This document shows positions 22,362 to 33,329 of a DNA stretch of 64,000 bases, piece by piece. The notes below the pieces were generated by a model. The model was not told the DNA's origin. It saw nothing but the letters and a program-made list of their open reading frames with translations, and searched no databases. Position numbers and translations under genes: made by a program. Position 1 is the stretch's first letter, and every line of letters starts with the position of its first letter. The stretch comes from Gnetum montanum (Eukaryota; Streptophyta; Gnetopsida; Gnetales; Gnetaceae), in contig MNCI01009298.1 of assembly GCA_015680685.1 (NCBI GenBank), forward strand, positions 40,358-104,357, in the 5' to 3' direction.

Positions 22362-22796
22362 TTGTAGTCACAACACATCCATGGATTAGTAGATATAATG
22401 TGTAACTTTAAATATTTTAATATATTCTCTTGTTAGTTAGTTATACTTTGGCTAAGTTTGGACCATGGAAAATTGATTATTTTATTAATTATTTATTGTA
22501 AATGTCATCAAAGCTTGTCAAAAAGGTTTAGCTCTTGTAATTTGGTGTTTAATAGTTGATTTCTTAGTTAAACCTTTGTTGGAGTTAGAAAAATGGCAAA
22601 AAATTTTCTATTAAAAATGGCACATTTTAGACCCCCACAACAAAGAGCTTACTTCTAGTAGTTGTAAAGTCAAATAATAGAGTGATTTGGGTAAATGGTT
22701 AGGAAGTTATTGGCTCTGGAAGGTTATAAGCTCTAAAAAATTTAAAAAATTCATTGGAATTTGTGAGAAAATGTGAAATTTTTCAAGTGGGATCAC

Positions 22797-22845
22797 ACAC
22801 ATATATAGAATTTTTCCCTTACATCAATGGGACCTTGTATACTAG
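22797..22845 (-). promoter_or_regulatory. Internal promoter-like block of RE-B
   Basis: On the minus strand, AGGTCCCATTGATGTAAGGG (22820-22838) is followed by CTATATATGTG (TATA at 22802-22807). The CCCATTGATG word is the motif repeated in this element's own LTR U3, whereas RE-C uses GATATC palindromes in both places. Promoter role inferred. Confidence 0.5.
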
Positions 22846-22861
22846 ACCCATAGGTAAAATT

Positions 22862-24369
22862 TTGAAACTTGAATATCTTAAAAAATACAAGGAATTTTTC
22901 AATAAAATATGTGTCCATGGAGTCCCAAAAAAAATCCAAGAATATGATAAAATCATTAAATAGGGTCTTTTAAAGCTCAAAAATTGAAACACTTGATGGA
23001 GAAAATTTGTATTGAATAAAATATATAAACGAGCACATAGTTTGATGTAGAAGATGGGTGTATGAAAGATTCTAATTGCAAGAATGCCTAAGGGTAAGGT
23101 GCTTAACGAATCCAACCAAGAGATATGCAAGTGGGTTTTCCTCATAGCAGGCACATGCCTTATTTGGCCTTGCATAACCTTAACCTAAGGAGTCCATGAA
23201 TCCCATAGGTGATTAATGGTTGACGGAAGTTAAGGACCAAAACCCCATATATTATACCTAAGAATTCAAACACGTTAGACCAAGACATGGAATCAAGAAC
23301 ATGGACTTCAATAGTAAGATGAATTATGATCAACATAGATGGATGATAGAGAAGGTGAAATGGAATTCCAAACTAAGGTCATAAGAAGTCCCTTGTGGAA
23401 TTTATGTTTAAAATAACCTAAGAAGATCCATCCTTAGTCTAAACCAAAACCAACCTCTTTCAATGACTTTGCATCGCCACTCCAAGGCCAATCAACTCTC
23501 TCAAGACACAAGAGTGCTCCCCCAGAACAACCACCAGTCTATAAAGAAGAGAAAAGGGAAGCAGGAAGTGAGAGAGGGCCTTAGTTAGTGGGGATCTTCA
23601 AACATGGGTGACATATCTTTCTAGTCCCATAACTAGTGCTTGTAGATCATTTATTTGTCTCCATAATGTTTTTTGTTTTTTTCTTTATATTTATTTTTCA
23701 TTTTTGAATTGGAACTACACCATGCAAATACTTTATTGGACTTCTTGTTATTGGACAACATGGAACAGTAAGAAGTCTATGAATACACTTAAGCACCCAA
23801 GTAAGTCACACCCTGTACAAACCTTTGAATCCTTCTGAATTCCAGAAACTACCAAGGTTATCAATTTATTAAAAGTTTATTTGATGAAAGGGATGTCAAA
23901 CTCCCAAAAAAAGAAAAACCATAGAGTTTGTGAATGGGTGGATGTCATGGACTCACTGCTTGTTGCATGAAAAAGAAACCAGGATTGAGCCATTAGTACA
24001 AAAATTCAAAAATAGAAACCATACATCAACAAACAAAATATAAAGCACAAACCACCATTAGTAATAGCTACAACACCACTATGTCCTATTAGCACAAAGA
24101 AAATTTTATTAGCAAAAATTTGAAAATCATACTTAAACAAAATGAAGAAAAATATATAAGAAAGTGTAAAATATTCAAAAAAGATTCAAATGTACTAACA
24201 ATGGTGTAAAACAAGAAATGGTGTAAAATAGGTAAAATTTTTAAAATGAAAAAGGTGCAATATAAATAACTTGAAAAATAAAAAATGTGAAAAACAAAAA
24301 ATAGAAAAATTGAGGAGTCATATGGATGATTAGCATGGATGACCATCTTTCCCACAACTGAGTTGGAAG
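22862..24369 (-). other. RE-B spacer between pol and ORF3 promoter
   Basis: This is a non-coding, AT-rich region collinear with the RE-D spacer at 36650-38135. Shared blocks include AAGAGATATGCAAGTGGGT, ACTAGTGCTTATAG and AACCACACCATGCAA on the plus strand. No conserved reading frame was found in it. It may carry the 3' end of the gag-pol transcript. Confidence 0.6.
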
Positions 24370-27300
24370 AAGGAGATTTGAGATATTGAGCTTAGTTGTC
24401 CATTTGTTGAGGTATTTATTGTACTAGCTTGTCGTAGCTTGTGGAAAGGCTTCACTTGTTGGATATTGACAAACTAATTTTTATTTGGGTTGTTAGGTTT
24501 GTAGATTAATATGGTCCTAGAGGAAAAGGTTTTGTTAATAATATAAGGTCCCTTCCACAATGTTTGGAACTTTATTTTCTAGGGTACATGTGTGGAGTTC
24601 CAGTAGACAACCTTATCTCCTGGTTGAAAGTTTAATTTTCATATTCTAAGGTCATGTCATTGTTTGCTGAATGCATTGTGCACTTCATTCAAAGATAGGA
24701 CCACTAATCAATTTTCATCTAGCATGTTGAGATTGATCAATCTTTCTTTTTGTGTTAGGCTTAGGTCAAGATTCAATTCACAAGCTGTTGAGAGTGTATG
24801 GAGCTTGGATTAAATTGAGAGTGTTGGAAGTTTATCGTACACTAACTCATAGGGAGAGTAACTAATAGGGAGTTCCATGAGTGGTAGGCCCAAGGGCATC
24901 ATTAATTTTTACACTCTAGTATCTCTTATATTTTCTTATGGTATTTGTTAGGATCTTTGTGATCTCCCAATTAGTTACCTCTACTTGACCATTGGCTTGG
25001 GGATGATAGGGTGTTAATTTATGTTCAACCCCCAAGAGTTGCATGAATTTTCAAAGAGTGGCACCTATAAAATGACTCCCATTGTTAGAAATTAGTGTCC
25101 ATGGCACCCAAAACCTATTTACAACATTTTCTTATGTGAATCTAGTAGTAGCGGATGATGTATAGTTGATGACAACTGTTGCTTGTACCCATTTGGTGTA
25201 GTAGTTGACTACTATGATGATGTATGTCTTTCCATTGGACATGAGTGTGATGGAACCCATGAAATCTATGCAGTATATGTCAAAGGACTCTAGTGATTGA
25301 ATGCACTATTGAGGACCCTCCACTCATGTAGTCATCCCACCATCTCTTTGATAGTGTTCACAAGATCAGACAAAACTAATGGGCATTCTTGAAGATTATA
25401 GGTCAATAGTATCCTACCATCAGGATTTTATGGTTGTGCATCTCCCTACATAGTGACCTTCACAAGGGCCTTCATGAGCATCCTAGAGAATGCATAGTTG
25501 ATCCACATTAGAGACACACTAATGAAGTAGTCCATCGATGCACACCTTGTAAAGGTGTCCATTGATTCCCATGAAGTACTTTGCTTGATGAAGAAACTGT
25601 TGTTTCTTTCTAAAGTCCAAATCTTGTGGCATCTCTTGAGTGAGAAGTTAAATGAGGATGCCATCATACCATTTAGATTCTATGGGCACCTAATCATTTA
25701 TTGTTCTTGTAAAGAGGAGTTCATCTGAAAATTGATCAGGGAGTAGGCTCTCCTTCTCCTTGTTATTCCATCTTAACCAAGAGAGATGGTTAGTGATCAC
25801 ATTCTTAATTTCTTTTTGATCTACCATTGTGAGATCAAATTCTTGTAAGATCACGAGTCATTGTATGATATGGGGGCTCACAATTGGCTTATTCATTAGG
25901 AAGCAAATGGAACTGTGATCTGTGTGCATAAAACACCTTATAGGCAAGCACATAGTACCTAAAGTTTTCAAGAGCATACACCACTACCATTAGTTCTTTC
26001 TTAGTTGTGGTGTAATTCGATTGTGCATCAACAATGCTTTGGCTTGCATAGTGGATGTAATATGGATGTTTCTTATTGTCCAACTACATAAACACAGCTC
26101 CCATGGCATAATTAGATACATTTATCATTATGTGAAATGGTCTAGACCAATTTTCTACTTGTAGAATTGGAGTTTCTACAAGCTTTTCTTTTAATAATTG
26201 AAATGCATGTTCACACTCCTTAGTCCAAATGAATGGAGCATCATTCTTTGTAAGCTCAACTAATGGCTTTGAGATCTTAGAGAGATTATCTATGAACCAT
26301 CGATAGTAGCTAGTGTGTTTAAGGAATGGTCAGATGTCTTTGACTCTCTCTCTAGTTGATGTGTGATTCCTTGGATGACCCTTATATTTTTAGGGTCTAC
26401 CTCAATCCCTTCTTGTGAAATTCAATGCCCTAGTACTATGCCCTCCTTAACCATTAAATGGCTTTTTTGCTAATTGAGTCTAAGGTTTGTTTCAAGATAT
26501 CTTTTCGATGCCTACTCAAGGTGATCCAAGGCTTGCTCAAATGTAGCCCCATAAGTAGAGAAGTCATTCATAAAGACTTCTACCCCACTACCAGTCTGCT
26601 ATTGAAAAATATTAAGGACCAAGCGTTGAAATGTTGCAAGAGCATTGCACAAACCAAATGGCATCTTACAATATGCAAAACTTCTCCACGGACTCATGAA
26701 TGTTTTTTTGGCTCAATCTTTGGGCACAATCTAGATTTGGTTATAGCCACTAAAACCATCCAAAAAGCTATAATAGCAATGCCTAGAAATGGTGTCCAAC
26801 ACTTGGTTCACAAATGGCAATGGAAAATGATCTTTAAACGTTGTCATGTTCAATAGCATAAAGTTGATGTAGATCCACCACCTGCCACCTTTCTTTGGCA
26901 CAATTATGAGTGGGCTAACCCACTCATTATCTACAAAGGGAAAGGTGAACCTTGCCTTGAGGAGTTGTTCTATTTCCTCTTTGATGATTTTTTTTTAATT
27001 TGGGATTTAAATGTTTCTGTAGCTACCTTCTTGGCTTCATGGCCAGGTCAATGTAAATGTGATGCTAGCATATCCTTGGATGGATTCTACTTAGTTCAAG
27101 ATATGACCAAGCAAAGGTTGTTGGTCATTTGTTGAACACATATAATATCTTGTCTTTTGGTTCAAGAGCAAGATCTGTATTGAGTATAACTAACTTGTCA
27201 TTATTTAAAAATGCATACTCCATGTTGGCTAGTAGAGTTTTTAACTCTAGGGGCTCATACTTGAAATTATCAAGGATTTCCAACTCTTCCTAATAGGCAT

Positions 27301-27835
27301 CATCATATTCATCATCAAAAAGTTGTTAATGAACTTGCTCAAGTTCATCGATGCCTTCAATATAAGCACTTGTTAGGCTCTCAGTTGATTCCATGCATAA
27401 TGTGTTGCAATCTAAGTTAGCTAGCAGCCATTTGATGTCCTCCAATTTTGTGGCTGCTACATATAGGCACCTTTGGATATTAGTTTTATGTGCACATTGA
27501 TTACATGCTTTGAGGAATGTACTTTTAATGGACCAAATTTTCTGCATGCAATTACACCCATTGTTATTCTATGTGATGCATGGAACACCATTCTACGATA
27601 GTTGTTCAAATTTATTTTCCTTGGAGATTTCTAATGAAAGGTCTCTTATGCCCATTCGTGCATCAGCTGTGCTTAACCAAGCCCTTCCCATAATGATGGG
27701 GAAGTCACATTTGCATTCCTTGACCTTGATCACTAGGTAGGACCATCCACAAACTATGGTCACAATATCCTCCACTAGCCCTAAAGGGATAGTGATTTAC
27801 TAGTCTACCAATTCAAAATGGTTATTGCACTTCTT
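24370..27835 (-). pseudogene. RE-B pol (protease tail, RT, RNase H, integrase)
   Basis: Domains, high to low coordinate: protease C-terminal part with CDFPIIMGRAWLSTADARMGI (27593-27775; the family has PIILGRPWLATA); RT linker and RT (about 26110-27300); RNase H with HYASQSIVDAQSNYTTTKKEL and VVYALENFRYYV (25889-26083); integrase (about 24420-25480). In integrase the text reads CIDFMGS (first Asp), LISNNGSHF (second Asp replaced by Asn in S-D-N-G) and [16 protein letters not shown] (catalytic Glu present; 24985-25055). The protease active-site region is deleted at 27836. Frameshifts and stops show the copy is dead. Confidence 0.8.
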
Positions 27836-27901
27836 GAGAGGTGGTTGGTTCTAGGCCTTTGGTTTGAAGGGCTCTTGAAAATGTTTGATGTAGAGGATGA
27901 G
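27836..27901 (-). other. Rearranged end of RE-B
   Basis: Plus-strand text GGTGGTTGGTTCTAGGC matches RE-D at 41648, then jumps to TTTGGTTTGAAGGGCTC...GTAGAGGATGAGG, which matches RE-D at about 41858-41903. About 190 bases are missing. At 27902 the element stops and O-methyltransferase coding sequence begins in the GATGAGG junction. Confidence 0.65.
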
Positions 27902-28036
27902 GGCGCTGGAGATGTCCTGCACAGAATCATGCAATTTCTATTGGCCACAAACTTTTTCACAGCCCAGCACTCGGGCGGAGATGGAGATGGAGATGAAGAT
28001 GGAGAAACTGAGTTTGTTTGGATAGTGGTATTGTAA
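27902..28036 (+). pseudogene. O-methyltransferase pseudogene, N-terminal exon piece
   Basis: The frame reads GAGDVLHRIMQFLLATNFFTAQ followed by an acidic GGDGDGDEDGE stretch and TEFVW. This resembles the dimerisation region of plant COMT-type S-adenosylmethionine-dependent O-methyltransferases (L-R-LMR-L...FT). The 5' part of the exon is replaced by the end of RE-B in the same reading frame, giving an apparent 72-codon ORF that is half retroelement antisense and half methyltransferase. Coding fades after VW. Together with 29222-29518 it suggests one broken gene on the plus strand. The identification rests on motifs, and the downstream piece is the stronger evidence. Confidence 0.55.
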
Positions 28037-29221
28037 GACTTGTATATTGAAAAATCGTATGGGATCATAAACCAGAAATTTTTTTTATAAATCGGATTGG
28101 AAAATTGAAACAAATTGGGATTAAAATCATCAATATTCGTAAAATAGAGTAGTTATATCTACTCATGTTGGTAGCTGCATTTTTTAATTTTTTCATCTAA
28201 GAGCTTAGTTAGAGTGAAAAATGGAATATAGAGATTTTAGTTTTTGGCTGGCATCGAAATTATAATAGCCAATTTATTAAGCTTAAAAAATCAATAAAAG
28301 TATAGCACTATTTATTGCATTAAATCTCCCATCTGATTTTGAATATGCTTTACAATGGCAGTTATTTATTGCATTAAATCTGTGATTCAATTTTTCATCT
28401 GCTTCACAACCTCAGATCTTCCCATTAATTGCAGATTTCACAAACTATGATAAAAATTTTGATGTGAAAGTTATGGGTTCAATGCCAGTTATAAGAAATT
28501 AGTCCAATGAAGATGAGCATTATATTTTAGTGATATTTAATATATTGTACTCCAAAATGATAGGGTTTTACTTTTATTACCAAAGACTTTTGAATAGGCT
28601 TTTCTTGTGGTAGTTAACTACGGTCCAATTTTCCCTGGTGAAGAATAAAAATAATCTAACTATATATGACTTTAGATCTAAACGATGAAAAAAGGATCGT
28701 AATTCATAATCAGCTTATTTGTTTCACTCCATTAATATTGTATTAGAAAAAGAAAAAGCTATCGATAAAATAAAAATATTGTAAAAGAATGACACACAAG
28801 GGATTAAGGGTGCAGTGACATATAAAAAATTCTCTTAAAATTCAACATGCTTGTAAGATGTAAGAAGAAAATATGGATAAAAATGAACGTTGATTTTCTT
28901 ACATCTAGCCCACCACGAAGACACATCGTTATTTCTTTGATCTTATTGCATGACCATCTTTTATGTTACCCATTTACCAGGCTTTGCTTGGTGATTTATA
29001 TTTAGCCGTAAGAATAAAGATTGATTCAGAGTGACAGTGATATAAAAGGATTCTCATATAACTGAATTTAACCAGAGCGACTTAGCGAATTATTAATCTT
29101 GCTTGTGGTTATTACTATTATTCTTTTCCATGCCCGTTTATTGCATAAATATATCTATCTTCCAAACTCTTTGAATTTCAATTTCAATTTCATTTCCCTT
29201 TCTTTGAAATGAATGCCACGC
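28037..29221 (+). other. Interval between O-methyltransferase pieces
   Basis: These 1.2 kb of AT-rich DNA show no recognisable coding. The expected middle of the methyltransferase (roughly 130 residues, including the SAM-binding GGG-G loop) is not found. It may be an intron plus deleted coding sequence. Confidence 0.45.
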
Positions 29222-29518
29222 ATGGAACATAGAGCTGGGGATATGTTTAAGAGTGTGCCAAGCGCAGAGTGCATGGTGCTCAAGTTCATCCTGCACGACT
29301 GGAATGCCTCTGATTGTCTCTGATTGTGTGAGAATCTTAAAAGCCTGCAAGGTTGCCCTGCCTCCTAATGGCCATGTCGTCATTGTGGATATTGTGCTCC
29401 CTCCTGTAGGTGCAGATGCAGATGATAACACAGACAAGTTCAACTCATNTTCTATCTTCACCAAACCCATTTCCGTTGCTTTCCCAATGGTCATCTTCAA
29501 TATTGGACTTAAGATTTA
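29222..29518 (+). pseudogene. O-methyltransferase pseudogene, catalytic-region piece
   Basis: The frame MEHRAGDMFKSVPSAECMVLKF then ILHDW matches the COMT family's VEHVAGDMF-SVP-ADA...K-ILHDW, where the His of HDW is the catalytic base. After NASDC the frame is broken by a 10-bp tandem duplication (TCTGATTGTC/TCTGATTGTG, about 29312-29331). In the next frame CVRILKACKVALPPNGHVVIVDIVLPP continues exactly as the family does (shown here in pieces: CVRILKAC, ALPPNGHVVIVDIVLP). It runs on to FTKPISVAF and ends at TAA 29517. An ambiguous base N is at 29449. The C-terminal 60-70 residues of the enzyme are absent. Confidence 0.85.
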
Positions 29519-31371
29519 AGGCCATGTATTCGTACCTCTTTTTTTTTTCTTTTCCCCGTGGAGTTATTAAAGTATTATCATTCAAGGTTCAATGTTTATT
29601 CCATAATGGTGGGTCTTGGGAGGGGTGGATCCGCAAAACCTAACCTCTTTAAGTTGCTACACTTAGGCTTGAACCTAGGTCATACCGCTTCAGAAACAAG
29701 CACCTTGCCCCTCACTCCAAGTGGTGGTCCTTAATTTATTAAATAAGATTAAATTATATTTAAAAATTTAGAAATAATATTTAAAATTTAGGTATAACTT
29801 ATATAATCTTCACATGCACAATTAAGGTTTTTATCTCCTAGGTTTGCACCTTAGCCTTCCAGTTCACACTTGTAGGTTTGGTGCATGTTTCTAGCTTCTT
29901 GGAAAGTTTTTAGCTTTGTTCAAAAACCTTGGAAGGTTTCAACATGTTCCCTAGCATCCCAAGTTTCATCCTAGAAAATGGAGACAAAGTGTTGGGGCTA
30001 GGATGCATTGACTTCCTTGAACTAGCGCACCCCTTGCATTAGTGCAAGGGCAATGATGTACCCTTCTTAATGCCTTGGCTTGACCAACTTTATCCCTTAG
30101 CATTTTTTGATGTATCTTGGAATGTCTAGGTTACACTGACAAATCTCCATTAATACCTAGGTGTTAGCAAACCTTTATGGTTATGTTCCAAAAACTATAA
30201 ATACATAGGATGTGCTTCATGCAAAAACAAAAAAAACAAAAAACAAAAAGACTTGATTCAAAGCATTTTCCTTTAGCTTTTGTATTAGTACCAATAATGG
30301 CAAGTTCCAAATCCTTGGGATGTTGCTCCATGGAATCATCTCATTCTAATGCAGCAATAGATGACACCTTCACCTAATCCTTACTTTTATGGTACATAGG
30401 TAGGTATTTATCAAACCCTAATGATGATACCTCAATAGTATCTTCTTGCTTCCAATAGTCTTGCCAACAAGGCTTCCTAGCAATAGTAGCAACAACTTCT
30501 ACTTCTTGGTCCCATGCAAGGTACGATACCTTATTAATCATAACCATGGTAGGCTAAATCATGTAATTTTACCTATGGTAATGATCTTTCTTACCATTAA
30601 ATTTCTTGAAAATACCAATTATAGTCTCATGAATCCTTAAGAACTACTTTAGGACTTGTTCAGCTACATAAATACATGGATATTGAATCTATAGAGATGT
30701 TAAGTCTATGGATTCATGAGTTTAAGTGGATTATACTTCAAATGGTGAAATCTGAATAGAATAAGAAAAGCAATAGATATGGTAAGCTTAACATGAATCC
30801 AAAGATTCATTTGGATACATATTTATACAACCATCACAAACTAAATAAACTTCTAAATATTATAAGTAGAATTTATAGAAACAACAACCTAAGAATCAAG
30901 CAACTAAACATTCCCTTATATAGTTTATCTTACCTTGAGATATTGAAACTCTAACTGAATATAATGAATTGGTACAAGGGTTCAGCTTCTAAAGATAATG
31001 AATCATATTCACATAATAACATCAAGTAAGGCATTTGCATTTTCACCTTTAACTACTTTAGGAAAAAAAAAATGTACACTCTTTCAATATCTTTCCAAAG
31101 CTTAGCATTGTATCCAAGTCCATAAACTACACATTGAAACAGTAAAGATAGTCTAGAAATTTTGTTTTCTAAGCCTAAAGTCTAAAATCCTTGTACTTTC
31201 TTTTGAAAACTTACAAAGGCTTGAAATCTCATACTATTCTTCTTTCATGCACTCCCCCATATGTAATTGTTCATATAACTAAGACCTCAATATCTAAAAG
31301 AATCTACTATTTGTGCACTAGAGCGAATTTAGTTCCTTTGCTTCTTTGCTACATATTTGTCCCATCGTAGT
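29519..31371. other. AT-rich interval with a promoter-like hairpin and TATA box
   Basis: No gene is recognised. CCCTTGCA-TTAG-TGCAAGGG, a perfect 8-bp inverted repeat, lies at 30032-30051. TATAAATA follows at 30196-30203 and an ATG at about 30298 (MASSKSLGCCSMESSHSN, soon stopped). The layout resembles an LTR U3, but LTR ends were not found. Around 29650-29720 the minus strand has GACCTAGGTTCAAGCC, loosely like a tRNA/SINE B box; too weak to call. Confidence 0.4.
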
Positions 31372-32233
31372 TGATGAGTCGTTGTAGGTTTGACTATGTT
31401 GATGTGATTCCATGGATGTGTCCACATTGATGTGATCTTGTTGACATGTACGTGTCAATGTAATCTTGTTGAAACATATGCATTGGCAAAGCGAATAGTC
31501 TTTTTTCTATAAATGCACACACCCACTGTATTTATGACATTCATTAGTTGATTAGCTTATTCAAACTCTAGCATTTTGTTTCTTCTAAAGTTAGAATATT
31601 TTCTAAGTGCCTACAGCAGGAGTGAGAAGTGTACGGATCTTTATTTGAGCATTGATGTACCTTGACACCTCGGTATAAACAACAATAAATACAAACTTTC
31701 TTCATAAGCCTTGCAGCACTTGGAGTTAGCACAATATTTACTTTAATACATTTATTCTTCATGCAGTTTATGTTTAAGAATTTAAGTAATTAATTGAATT
31801 CAGATAATTAATACACATAAGTATGACCATCTCAAGCAGACATTAATACTTGGTAATTCCAATAGTGCTTACACTTGGTAACTCAATGGTGTTGTAACAT
31901 GTTTAGGATGTGTACATCAAATGGAAACAAATACTTATGTTAGGATTAGTCAAGGCATTAATTAGTTCTTAGGTTAATTAAACATTTAATTACTCTATTT
32001 TTGGCACTTAGGCAAATCAAATAAAAAACATAAAAATGATAAAAATCATATGCCTCAGTTACACTTAACCATACCATTGCATCTCACAAGTGGAACTGGG
32101 AAAGACAACAATCACATCTTTGAGATTCATTGCCTAGGTAAAAGTGCACTTAAAGAGCTAAAGTCTGTGGAATTTGATTGGATCTCTCTATAAACATTGG
32201 TGATTCATATAGTTGGATGTAGGGATTACATGC
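31372..32233 (+). repeat. Lone LTR of the RE family (plus orientation)
   Basis: It begins TGATGAGTCGTTG and ends GTAGGGATTACATGC, where the family's final TCATCA appears lost. U3 has group-typical words (GTTGATGTGATTCC, ACATTGATGTGATC), then CTATAAATGC near 31530 and CTTTATTTGAGCATTGATGTACC in R/U5. No pre-LTR tract precedes it and no primer-binding site follows, so it is either a solo LTR or a truncated end. The minus-oriented LTR of RE-D starts immediately to its right. Confidence 0.65.
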
Positions 32234-33130
32234 TAATAAGTGGTGAGTATACCCTTATGCCCAACCATACAAATTACAAGCATTCACATGTAATTCGGTC
32301 AAATTCTACAAATCTTAAGTTCCCAAGTATACTAGTTCTGAGAAGTGAAATCTAATCATGATGATCATTGTCTTCCCAACTACACTTGTGAAGCTTAGTT
32401 GTATGGTTAAGTGTAATGGGGGCACATGATTTTTATTATTTTATATTTTATTCCCCTATGATTGATAACAAGTTGAAACTCAATTTATTAACCAATTTAA
32501 CTAATCTGATTGCTAATTAATAACTAAGTATCCTCACATAAGCATCCAATCCCACTTTTCATACGCATCTTGAATGCATACAACATTGCTAGGTTACCAA
32601 GCATTAAGTGTTGCTAGGATTACCAAGTTTTGTATGGTATGCTTGAAATCGTCATACTTATGTGTTTAATTTATTTACCATAATTAGTTAATCAATTAAA
32701 ATCTTACTTATCTTAATTAATTGTATAATTAATGAAAATGGCAACTATAGAAATAAATCATTAATTTATTCCAAGTGTTGCAAGGTTTGAGAAAAAGGCT
32801 CATCTTTATTGTCATTCACATTGTTATGCTTAGGTACATTAGTGCTTGAATAAAGATTCGTATACTTTTTGACTCCTACTGTAGGCACTTAGAAAATATT
32901 CTAACTCTTAAATGAACAAACTGCAAAAAATTTGGTAAACTATTCCCTAAAAACTCCCTCTTTACATGGTGAGAATGCCACATTTATAAACTTTATTGTG
33001 GAGCTATATCGATCGAGCCTCATACATGCAAAAAATGCTACGTTGATGAGGCCCCCTCGACAAGGTAACACCACATCAATGGGGACACATCAATGGGGGT
33101 TCATGGACATGACACTTTGATGCTTCATCA
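32234..33130 (-). repeat. 3' LTR of RE-D
   Basis: The plus strand runs from TAATAAGTGGTGAGTATACCC to ATGCTTCATCA (897 bp). On the minus strand a TATA-like TTTATAAATGTGG lies near 32985. U3 upstream (33000-33125) repeats CATCAATGGGG and GAGGCCCCCTCGAC, like RE-B, RE-E and RE-G. The following TATCTCGATGACTAAATG is the reversed pre-LTR tract. Confidence 0.85.
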
Positions 33131-33329
33131 TATCTCGATGACTAAATGAAAGCTCTTCCTTGAGTTCCTTTACAAAATTGAAAAGGTATGGGATAATTGA
33201 CATAACAAATTGACACAATAAAACTAAGTGCCTAGGTGTACAAATTGACATCATTACAAAATTTTTGGTGTTCATGAAACAAAATTGAACACCATGATAT
33301 TACTACTCAAATTGGATGGCACATCCTTT

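Larger units (their letters stand above)
9735..27901 (-). mobile_element. RE-B: Athila/Tat-like retrotransposon, 5'-truncated, split by RE-C
   Basis: This minus-strand element, read from high to low coordinates, contains the pol tail of protease, RT, RNase H, integrase, a spacer, an internal promoter block, ORF3 and the 3' LTR (9735-10627). Gag and the 5' LTR are missing. At about 27836 the sequence jumps across roughly 190 bases found in RE-D, and at about 27901 it changes abruptly to O-methyltransferase sequence. RE-C (11231-19860) is inserted in the ORF3 C-terminal region. Removing RE-C and one ATCAT copy restores alignment with RE-D near 33700, showing the older host element. Confidence 0.85.

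Noticed and set aside
29640-29740. Possible tRNA-derived SINE on the minus strand
   Set aside because: Only a loose B-box-like GGTTCAAGCC was found, without a convincing A box, poly(A) end or target duplication.
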